Positions 54,361 to 61,172 of a DNA stretch of 64,000 bases are shown here, in pieces. Under the pieces are notes generated by a model that saw only the letters and a program-made list of their open reading frames with translations, did not search any database and had not been told where the DNA came from. Every line of letters begins with the position of its first letter. Within the stretch, counting starts at the first letter, position 1. The position numbers and the translations under genes were made by a program. This DNA is from an uncultured Prevotella sp. (GTDB lineage: Bacteria; Bacteroidota; Bacteroidia; Bacteroidales; Bacteroidaceae): contig USHW01000008.1 in assembly GCA_900554545.1 (NCBI GenBank), positions 1 through 64,000 of the forward strand, read 5' to 3'.

Positions 54361-56862
54361 TTATGCTGCCTGTTCCTTCTTTTTACGGTAGCCGAGGAAT
54401 GCGGCGATGAGTATCGCTATGATGATTGCCGCGTATGCAATGTAGGCTATCGTCTCGGTCGTCGTTACCGACTTGGGGTGGAACGTCAGCACGACCTTGT
54501 GCTTGCCGGGGGCTACGTTGAGGGCGCGCAGCAGGTAGTCGGCGCGTCCAAGCTCGGCAGGCTGGCCGTCAACGGTGGCTGTCCAACCCGGATAATATAC
54601 CTCGGAGAACACTATCACGCCGCCGTTTTTCGAGTAAACGTCGTATTCAAGCTGGTCTGCCATGTACTTGGTGAGCTTCACCGAGGCGGTGCTGTCCTGT
54701 GCAACCGATGTTTTCAGCACATTCTCGAACCGCTTGTCGGCCACTGCTTCGCGGCGCAGGTCGATGCGGCCAACGGCGTCTATCTCGCCGTTGGCATTGT
54801 CGGCGTAGGTTATGCGGTCAACAAACCATGCCGGGCCGTGTACGTGCGGGTTCACCACCGGTACTGTCTGCCCGTCTTGCAGCGGCACGATGAAGTAGCG
54901 TGCGTTGAGCGCGTTGAGCACGGGGAACAGGCTGTCGCCGTTCACTTTCAGCAAGTCGCCGCCCGACTCGGCTATTGCCGGCATGAGCTTTTGCATCTCC
55001 GGCGCGATGTAATGGTCGATTATGTCCTGATAACGGCGCAGCTTGGCCGCGTGGTAGCCGCCTATGCTGTTGTGGTAGTATGACGTTTCGTTCTCGTTGA
55101 ACGTGTTTGATGCGAGGTTGAGCACGCGGTAGTTGCCCATGTCCGTCTTGTCTTCAAGTATCATCCGGTCGGTCTCAGTCATCTGTATGGGCGCCTCGCG
55201 CTCGCTCTTCGGCACGAACATGTCGTTGTTCAGGTAGCGTTTGTCAACCTGCCATAAGTCCACAAGGCACAGCAGAGTTATCGCGCCGACAGTGTAAGTG
55301 GCTTTAAGTTTTCCGGCTTTGTATAGCAACAGGCATAGCGTACCTATTACGATAATGAACACCGAGCGCCAGCAGTCGGCCGTGAACACGGCCTGCCGCA
55401 TCTCGCGCAGGTTCTCGGTTACGGGCAGGATGTACTCCTGCGGCAGTGTGGAGAGGGCGCGCATCTCGGCGGAAGATATGAAGTCGCTGAAGAAAAGGGT
55501 GGGGAAGAGGGCGAAGAGTATTGCTATTCCGCCCGTCAGTCCGAAGCTGATGTACACCGCCTTGATGCGTTTTGTCAGCAGCGACGGGTCGTCTACAATC
55601 TTCTTCAGCGCCAGCATGGCCAGCAACGGGATGGTAAACTCGGCGATGACGAGGATTGATGCCACCGTACGGAACTTGGAGTACATCGGCACATAGTCGA
55701 TGAACAGGTCTGTGAAGGGCATGAAGTTCTTTCCCCATGACAGTAGTATGCTGAGCACCGTGGCCGCGAGCAAGGCCCACTTCATAGGCCCTTTGACGAT
55801 GAACAGTCCCAGAACGAACAGCATAAGCACGAATGCGCCTACGTAGACAGGCCCCTGCGTGCCGGGCTGTTCGCCCCAGTATTGGCCCATCTGCTGGTAT
55901 ATCATGTTGAATTCCGGGTTGGCCTTCTCCATGGCGGTATTGCTTTCGGTGAGCGGCATGCTTGCCCCACCCTTCGTGTTGGGCACAAGCAGCGTCCACG
56001 TTTCGCCTATACCGTAGCTCCATTGCGTTATGTAGTCGCGGTCAAGTCCGCTTGCGCTCTGGTTGGCTTGCTGCTTCTTTACAAGCTCGCTCTTGCCGCG
56101 CATCGACTCCTTGCTGTACTCCCACGTGTGGTAAAGGTTGCTAAGGTTCAGGCAAATGCCTATTACCGCTCCGGCGGCGCATACCGCCGTGGCCTTCCAG
56201 AAGTGTGCCATGCGCTTTTGCCTGATGGCCTCGACAAGGTAGGCGATAACCATGAATAGGATGACGAACAGGAAGTAGTATGTCATCTGCACGTGGTTGG
56301 CGTTTATTTCAAACGCCGCGAAGATAGAGGTTACTATTAGTCCCCACAGGTATTTGCCCCTGTATGCCAGCACAATGCCGGCAATCATGGGCGGCAGGTA
56401 GGCCAAAGCCATGACTTTCCAAATATGTCCTGCGGCTATGATGATGAGGAAATAGCTTGAGAACGCCCATATTATAGAGCCTAATACGGCAAGATGCCGG
56501 CGGAAGTCGAACGCGCGCAGCAGGATGTAGAAGCCCAGAAGGTAGACGAAGACGTACCATACATTCTCGGGCAGGAACAGGTGGTAGATGTTGGCAGCCG
56601 TGTTCACGCCCTTTGTGCTTGCGTATTCGGGTGCCGTCTGGTACGTCGGCATGCCGCTGAACACAGAGTTCATCCATCGCGTCACTTCGCCTGTCTCGGC
56701 GCGGTGTTCGGCCATTTCGCGTCCGAGGCCTTTCCCGGCTGACGAGTCGTGGCGGTAAAGTATCTTTCCCTCGATGTCTGCCGGGAAGAAGTAAGCTACC
56801 GAGATAAGCGCGAACAGCACCACGGCCAGCACGTCGGGAAGGATTTTCTTAAATGTTTTCAT
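54361..56862 (-). CDS. YfhO-family polytopic membrane protein
   Basis: An 833-residue membrane protein with about a dozen helices in the first 600 residues (for example VYLLGFYILLRAFDF, YFLFVILFMVIAYLV) and a soluble C-terminal domain (about 590-800), ending with one more helix and a basic tail (YRKKKEQAA). The pattern matches YfhO-type GT-C-fold proteins, which are proposed to glycosylate lipid-linked or wall polymers; in other bacteria a YfhO protein modifies lipoteichoic acid. Lacking teichoic acids, this organism must use another acceptor. The start is ATG 56862; a longer reading would begin on the promoter motif at 56902-56909. It stands alone. Confidence 0.87.
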   Translation of the reverse strand: MKTFKKILPDVLAVVLFALISVAYFFPADIEGKILYRHDSSAGKGLGREMAEHRAETGEVTRWMNSVFSGMPTYQTAPEYASTKGVNTAANIYHLFLPENVWYVFVYLLGFYILLRAFDFRRHLAVLGSIIWAFSSYFLIIIAAGHIWKVMALAYLPPMIAGIVLAYRGKYLWGLIVTSIFAAFEINANHVQMTYYFLFVILFMVIAYLVEAIRQKRMAHFWKATAVCAAGAVIGICLNLSNLYHTWEYSKESMRGKSELVKKQQANQSASGLDRDYITQWSYGIGETWTLLVPNTKGGASMPLTESNTAMEKANPEFNMIYQQMGQYWGEQPGTQGPVYVGAFVLMLFVLGLFIVKGPMKWALLAATVLSILLSWGKNFMPFTDLFIDYVPMYSKFRTVASILVIAEFTIPLLAMLALKKIVDDPSLLTKRIKAVYISFGLTGGIAILFALFPTLFFSDFISSAEMRALSTLPQEYILPVTENLREMRQAVFTADCWRSVFIIVIGTLCLLLYKAGKLKATYTVGAITLLCLVDLWQVDKRYLNNDMFVPKSEREAPIQMTETDRMILEDKTDMGNYRVLNLASNTFNENETSYYHNSIGGYHAAKLRRYQDIIDHYIAPEMQKLMPAIAESGGDLLKVNGDSLFPVLNALNARYFIVPLQDGQTVPVVNPHVHGPAWFVDRITYADNANGEIDAVGRIDLRREAVADKRFENVLKTSVAQDSTASVKLTKYMADQLEYDVYSKNGGVIVFSEVYYPGWTATVDGQPAELGRADYLLRALNVAPGKHKVVLTFHPKSVTTTETIAYIAYAAIIIAILIAAFLGYRKKKEQAA

Positions 56863-56901
56863 TGTCTGTCGATGTTTTTCCTTATCGTTCGTTTTGATGT
56901 G

Positions 56902-56909
56902 CAAAAGTA
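56902..56909 (-). promoter_or_regulatory. -7 promoter motif for the YfhO gene
   Basis: Minus-strand TACTTTTG, 39 nt before ATG 56862. Confidence 0.65.
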
Positions 56910-57677
56910 ATATATATAATGTAAAAAGCCGTCGTTTGCCTGCTAAAAATATTGTTTTTTAGCAGACAGGAAGATTTGTTTAGTTTGCAAATGTACGGGC
57001 ATGCGGATTGACGAAGTGGCGTTTGGTTGGCATGTGCGGCCATGAAGGTTGGCAAGTATGCATGTTTTGCCGGTCAGGTGTTTGTGTTTTGCGAGTAAGG
57101 CAAAATACATTGTCTGCTTGTGTGCCCGTCAGTTTGTCAACTGAATGACTTGTTTTGCTTGTCATAACGTTACCGGCCGTTTTCTGAAACCTTTACAATG
57201 AAAAATCCTGAAACAGCCCGTTTCTGTGCATTGGTGTGTTGTCTGTTTCGTGCGAATGGTGTTATTTCTTATTACAAGAATGCTATTCGCGTAGAAAAGT
57301 GAGGTCTTATGCGCTTTGAAAGGTGGCCTTTGGGGGTGTAAAAGACGGTCTTTGGTGGTGTAAAAGGGCATCTTTTGTATTTGCGAATGTCATATTTTAT
57401 AATGTTTCCAATGCCAATTCGCAGTCTTGACGTTTGTAAGTGGTTGGGTAGCAGGCTTTTGTGTGGCTTGTCGTGAGAAGTGTTAAATTCGGGGTTCTGT
57501 CGTGAAACATCCGGCAAATGGTGTGACGGGGCTGTTCCTGGAGCGTCAAACGTTTTCCATCCAAAGTCAGAGTGAAGCCGTAAGATGCCGTTTCCGCATC
57601 ATTCTGACATGTCATCCTGTGCCCTGCGGGCAGCCAAATTTTTCATTGTTCATTATTCGTTATTCATCAAAAATATG
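56910..57677. other. Long intergenic region between divergent genes
   Basis: No gene supported. A perfect 10-bp hairpin CTGCTAAAAA / TTTTTAGCAG (56940-56965) overlaps two possible decayed 22-bp units (56924-56967). Array copy 13 is at 57296-57383. The remaining sequence shows no protein-like or RNA-like pattern. Confidence 0.5.
57296..57383. repeat. 4 x 22-bp intergenic array, copy 13
   Basis: Units start at 57296, 57318, 57340 and 57362. Cores: AAAGTGAGGTCTTAT (degenerate), GAAAGGTGGCCTTTG, AAAAGACGGTCTTTG, AAAAGGGCATCTTTT. More diverged than average. Confidence 0.85.
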
Positions 57678-57685
57678 TATTTTTG
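57678..57685 (+). promoter_or_regulatory. -7 promoter motif for the nucleosidase gene
   Basis: TATTTTTG, 24 nt before ATG 57710. Confidence 0.7.
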
Positions 57686-57709
57686 CACCGCACACAGACA
57701 TATCCATAC

Positions 57710-58393
57710 ATGAAAATTGGTATAATCGTAGCAATGGACAAGGAACTTGTCCAGCTAAAATCGCTGCTTGACGATGCCACGGTAGAGCGCCGTCACAGCA
57801 AGGATTTCATCCTCGGTACAATAGGAGACAAAGACATAGTGTTGCAGAAGTGCGGCATAGGCAAGGTGAACTCGGCCATAGGAGCCGTAGAGATGATTGA
57901 CTGCTACCAGCCAGACATCATCATATCCACCGGCGTTGCAGGCGGAGCGGACAGCAGGATGGAAGTGACCGACATCGTTGTGGGCACAGAATACTGCTAC
58001 CATGACGCCTACTGCGGCGATGATTGCGCCTTCGGGCAAATCATGGGGATGCCGGCTTCTTTCCGCACACGTCAGGACTTGGTCGACAAGGCCGTAGCCG
58101 CCTGCGGCGATAAAGCTGTGTTCACAGGTCTTATCGTCAGTGGCGAGTGGTTTGTCAACACGCAGAACAAGATGCGCGCCATCCTCGCCCGTTTCCCCAA
58201 GGCAATCGCCGTTGACATGGAAAGCTGCTCAATCGCGCATACGTGCCATATCTACGGAGTGCCGTTCATCAGCTTCCGCGTAATCAGCGACCTGCCGTTG
58301 AAGGACACGAAAGCCTCGCAGTACTTCGACTTCTGGGCGCGTCTGGCCGACAGTTCGTTCACGCTGACAAAGAAGTTTATCGCGGCACTGTGA
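57710..58393 (+). CDS. mtnN: 5'-Methylthioadenosine/S-adenosylhomocysteine nucleosidase
   Basis: Removes adenine from SAH and methylthioadenosine; with LuxS, encoded next, it recycles the SAH produced by methyltransferases. 227 residues from ATG 57710 (a TTG 27 nt upstream would sit on the promoter). Family features: GIIVAMDKEL with the catalytic Glu near residue 12, CGIGKVNSAIGA (phosphorylase-like fold), ISTGVAGGAD, AVDMESCSIAHTC near 170-182, and the adenine-binding Asp in FRVISDLP near 198. It is cytoplasmic and dimeric. The same strand continues with a word-repeat region and luxS, 264 bp downstream. Confidence 0.95.
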   Translation: MKIGIIVAMDKELVQLKSLLDDATVERRHSKDFILGTIGDKDIVLQKCGIGKVNSAIGAVEMIDCYQPDIIISTGVAGGADSRMEVTDIVVGTEYCYHDAYCGDDCAFGQIMGMPASFRTRQDLVDKAVAACGDKAVFTGLIVSGEWFVNTQNKMRAILARFPKAIAVDMESCSIAHTCHIYGVPFISFRVISDLPLKDTKASQYFDFWARLADSSFTLTKKFIAAL

Positions 58394-58657
58394 TTATTTC
58401 GGAAGTTATAGAAGTTAACGAAGTTAGAGAAGTTGAAGCCAAACGCTTCTCTAATCGTGTTCCGTAACAAGCGTAATGGCTTTAACTTCTAACGAACGCA
58501 GTGAGTGATAGCTTCTATAACTTCTTTAACTTCCAATAAACACCGTGAGTGATAGCCTCAATGATTGTTTCAAGTAGCAATGGTAATGGCTTTAACTTCT
58601 AACGAACGCAGTGAGTGATAACTTCTATAACTTCTTTAACTTCTACATAAAAACAAC
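58394..58657 (+). repeat. Word-repeat region between mtnN and luxS
   Basis: Left words GGAAGTTATAGAAGTTAACG and AAGTTAGAGAAGTTGAAGCC (58402-58440) face AACTTCTATAACTTC-type words. A unit of about 60 bp beginning GTAATGGCTTTAACTTCTAA and containing GAACGCAGTGAGTGATA occurs twice, at about 58474-58534 and 58580-58643. No CRISPR character: units are few, and there are no unique spacers of fixed length. Confidence 0.7.
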
Positions 58658-59137
58658 ATGAAGACCATTCCCAGTTTCACCATTAACCACGAAAAGCTGC
58701 TGCGCGGCATATACGTTTCGCGCAAGGACAGCGTAGGGACAGACACCGTTACCACGTTTGACATACGCATGAAAGAGCCTAACCGTGAACCGGCTCTTCA
58801 TCCGGGGGCGCTCCATACGATAGAACATCTCGCCGCAACATACCTGCGTAACGACCCCGAATGGGCCGACCGCATAGTTTATTGGGGGCCGATGGGCTGT
58901 CTTACGGGCAATTATCTCCTTATGAAGGGCGACCTTTCGCCGCGTGACATCGTGCCGCTGATGCGACGCACGTTCGCCTTCATCGCCTTGTTCGAGGGAG
59001 AAGTACCCGGTGCCCAGCCGCGCGATTGCGGCAATTACTTGCTTCATGACCTGCCCATGGCACGTCTCGAAGCACGCAAGTTCCTTACAGAGGTGCTTGA
59101 AGTGATGACTGAAGACAACATGAACTACCCTGAATGA
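58658..59137 (+). CDS. luxS: S-ribosylhomocysteine lyase LuxS
   Basis: Splits S-ribosylhomocysteine into homocysteine and DPD, the precursor of autoinducer-2. 159 residues, normal for the family. Metal ligands His53 and His57 in LHTIEHLAA and Cys124 in RDCGNYLL are all present, as is the catalytic Cys81 in GPMGCLTG; FDIRMKEPNREPALHPG is the substrate-loop signature. It follows the SAH nucleosidase that makes its substrate. Whether AI-2 is used as a signal or LuxS only detoxifies SAH cannot be read from the sequence; no Lsr-type uptake genes are nearby. Confidence 0.97.
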   Translation: MKTIPSFTINHEKLLRGIYVSRKDSVGTDTVTTFDIRMKEPNREPALHPGALHTIEHLAATYLRNDPEWADRIVYWGPMGCLTGNYLLMKGDLSPRDIVPLMRRTFAFIALFEGEVPGAQPRDCGNYLLHDLPMARLEARKFLTEVLEVMTEDNMNYPE

Positions 59138-59140
59138 TAA

Positions 59141-59290
59141 GTAGATAAGTGACGAGTTGACAAGCAGACAAGGAGATTTGTTTAGTTGACAAGTAACGAG
59201 TTGACAAGCAGACAAGGAGATTACACATATTAAAATGTTGTTTTGTAAAGCAATCCTCTTGTCCACTTGTCAACTCGTCACTTGTCTGCT
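59141..59290. repeat. Word-repeat hairpin (GACGAGTTGACAAGCAGACAAGG type)
   Basis: Two direct copies of GAGTTGACAAGCAGACAAGG (from about 59156 and 59199) face CTTGTCAACTCGTC/CTTGTCTGCT words on the right. It lies between convergent luxS and MATE genes; the right arm encodes the last residues of the MATE protein (SRQVTS). Confidence 0.65.
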
Positions 59291-60568
59291 ATAAATAAAG
59301 AACTGCACAATTCCCCTCATTGAGACGAACATTATGAATGCCGCCCACAGCCCGTGGTTGGCGAAATGGCCGTGTGCCATGAAATATACGGCGAAGAACG
59401 TGGCTGCGGCTGCGGCCATTGAGACGAGCATTCCGCGTGTCATTGTGCAGCCGATGAATATCCCGTCCCATACGAATGACGCCATTCCGGCCAGCGGAAT
59501 GGCAAGTGCCCAATAATAATAGGTGTGTGATGCCGCAACGACCGACGGCTCGTCGGTGAGCAGCGACAGGAAAGCGTCGCCCCCGAGGCCGTAAACCAAG
59601 GTGAAGGCGGCGGCCATCGCCAAGCCCCAACGGAAGAGGTGGCGCACCGTGTCGCGCAAGGCTGCTGCGTTGCGCGCACCGAAATAGCGGCCCGACAGCG
59701 CCTCGCCGGCGTATGCGAAGCCGTCCATGACGTATGAGAAGAGCAGGTAAAACTGCATGAGAAGCGTGTTTACGGCCAGCACGACCTCACCCTGCCACGA
59801 GCCTGCGGACGTGAAAAACAGCATGACCGACACCATACATAGCGTGCGGAGGAATATGTCGCGGTTGACGGAGAAGAACCGCCGCATGTCATCGCGCCGC
59901 CATACGCCCTGCCAAGAGAAGTATGCGCGCAGGCGGCGGTAGTGCCTCCAGCACAGGGCTACGGCCATTATGAAGCCTGCATACTGTGCGGTGAGCGTGC
60001 CCAAGGCCACTCCCTCGACCTTCATTCCGCATCCGAACACAAGGAAAGTGCTTGCGCAGATGTTGACAACGTTCTGCACTATGGCTACGGCCATTGGCGA
60101 CCGGGAGTTCTGCATGCCTATGAACCACCCCGAGAGGCTGAACAGTCCGAGCATGGCCGGTGCTCCGTAGATTAGCGTAAGGAAGTAGACCGATGCCAGG
60201 CGCGCCACATCTTCCGTAGGCTGCATTATGCCCAAGGCCGCCGCGAGCAGCGGTTTCTGCAGCAGTATGAGGGCTGCCGCCACGGCGAAGGCTATGCCTA
60301 CGGAGCGCGCCAGGAGGCGTGTCACCTCGCAGAGGTCGCGCCGTCCGAGCGCCTGCGATGTCATTCCGCTTGTTCCCATGCGCAGGAAGCCGAATATCCA
60401 GTACATCACATTGAACATCATTCCGCCCACGGCGATGGCTCCGATGTAAGCCGCCGCGCCGAGATGGCCCACTATTGCCACGTCGACCAGCCCCAATAGC
60501 GGCACTGTAATGTTGCTCACTATTGAGGGCAGGGCTATCTTCAGTATTTCCTTATTGCGCTTGTCCAT
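59270..60568 (-). CDS. MATE family efflux transporter (DinF-like)
   Basis: Inner-membrane cation-coupled exporter of 432 residues with about twelve helices. N-terminal NKEILKIALPSIVSNITVPL followed by LVDVAIVGHLG is the classic MATE/DinF opening; MGTSGMTSQALGRRDLCEVT and the second-half GEALSGRYFGARNAAALRDT are matching halves of the internal duplication. Substrates could be drugs, or oxidised metabolites as proposed for DinF. A -7 motif (60582-60589) lies 13 nt before the ATG. The final SRQVTS lies within a word-repeat hairpin. Confidence 0.93.
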   Translation of the reverse strand: MDKRNKEILKIALPSIVSNITVPLLGLVDVAIVGHLGAAAYIGAIAVGGMMFNVMYWIFGFLRMGTSGMTSQALGRRDLCEVTRLLARSVGIAFAVAAALILLQKPLLAAALGIMQPTEDVARLASVYFLTLIYGAPAMLGLFSLSGWFIGMQNSRSPMAVAIVQNVVNICASTFLVFGCGMKVEGVALGTLTAQYAGFIMAVALCWRHYRRLRAYFSWQGVWRRDDMRRFFSVNRDIFLRTLCMVSVMLFFTSAGSWQGEVVLAVNTLLMQFYLLFSYVMDGFAYAGEALSGRYFGARNAAALRDTVRHLFRWGLAMAAAFTLVYGLGGDAFLSLLTDEPSVVAASHTYYYWALAIPLAGMASFVWDGIFIGCTMTRGMLVSMAAAAATFFAVYFMAHGHFANHGLWAAFIMFVSMRGIVQFFIYSRQVTS

Positions 60569-60581
60569 TGTTGTCAGGGCG

Positions 60582-60589
60582 CAAAGTTA
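60582..60589 (-). promoter_or_regulatory. -7 promoter motif for the MATE gene
   Basis: Minus-strand TAACTTTG, 13 nt before the ATG; a very short leader. Confidence 0.7.
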
Positions 60590-60667
60590 GCCATTATTTG
60601 TAAAAGGTAAAAAGGTAAAAGGGTAAAAAGGTGAAAACGCCTTGCAGACAAATAAGGGCGGCTAATC

Positions 60668-60700
60668 AAGCTCCCTCCATTCTGAAGGACTGGTGTGGGT
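60668..60700 (+). repeat. Short dispersed repeat (CCCTCCC type), copy 4
   Basis: AAGCTCCCTCCATTCTGAAG followed by GACTGGTGTGGGT; more diverged than the others. It opens the second composite island (60668-60902). A tract of iterated GGTAAAAAGGTAAAAGGG precedes it (about 60600-60640). Confidence 0.7.
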
Positions 60701-60708
60701 CTGCTTTT

Positions 60709-60811
60709 TAATTGAAAATGAAAAATTAAAAATGAACAATTATGATTACTTTTAAGACTGCTTGCCAACAATGCAAATCACAATTATCCATTGTCAATTA
60801 TCAACTCTCAA
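60709..60811 (-). repeat. AT-rich dispersed repeat, copy 2
   Basis: Reverse complement of the repeat at 22579-22685, with roughly nine of ten positions alike by eye. It sits between a CCCTCCC repeat and a 22-bp array, exactly as the first copy does. Confidence 0.75.
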
Positions 60812-60814
60812 TTC

Positions 60815-60902
60815 AAAAGGCCGTCTTTTAGCTTGCAAAAGGTGACCTTTTACGCTGCAAAAGATGCCCTTTTACAATGCAAAAGGTCACCTTTTGCAAA
60901 GC
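60815..60902. repeat. 4 x 22-bp intergenic array, copy 14
   Basis: Units start at 60815, 60837, 60859 and 60881. Cores: AAAAGGCCGTCTTTT, AAAAGGTGACCTTTT, AAAAGATGCCCTTTT, AAAAGGTCACCTTTT; cores 2 and 4 are complementary. A flank-motif copy in reverse orientation lies at 60926-60946. Confidence 0.92.
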
Positions 60903-60993
60903 GGTTTGCCGTCGCGTGTCTTTCTGCTTGATACTCAACGAGTTGCGGAAAGCAAAAACTGGCTGAAAACTTTTAGTTGAATGCCTTTTTTAT

Positions 60994-61172
60994 TACCTTT
61001 GCACCAACATCAAACAACCGTCAGCCGTGTCCTGTTCGACATCTCCATGACGCTAAAAAACGTTAAACAATGCACGGCTTTGTCACATTCAGGCGTGGCG
61101 GAACGTATATATGGGGAAATGTGCAACCATGTCCCGGGCTGCTGGCAGTGCCGGGACGAAACATAAATATCC
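60994..61172 (+). promoter_or_regulatory. Promoter and long leader of the outer-membrane barrel gene
   Basis: TACCTTTG (60994-61001) would give a leader of about 165 nt. The leader holds a stem GTCCCGG (61131-61137) / CCGGGAC (61151-61157) close to the ATG at 61173 and an out-of-frame ATG at 61070 whose frame runs past the start. Control by RNA structure or leader translation is possible. Confidence 0.5.

Noticed and set aside
56924..56967. A fifteenth 22-bp array
   Set aside because: Only two decayed units can be discerned, and the match could be chance in AT-rich DNA; it is better described as a simple 10-bp hairpin.
58394..58657. A small RNA or peptide gene between mtnN and luxS
   Set aside because: The stretch is explained by iterated GAAGTTATAGAAG-type words and a twice-occurring unit; no promoter, terminator or coding pattern of its own is visible.
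6373..60902. The 22-bp arrays as CRISPR arrays
   Set aside because: Spacers are only 7 nt and are themselves similar to each other, every locus has just four units, and there are no cas genes.
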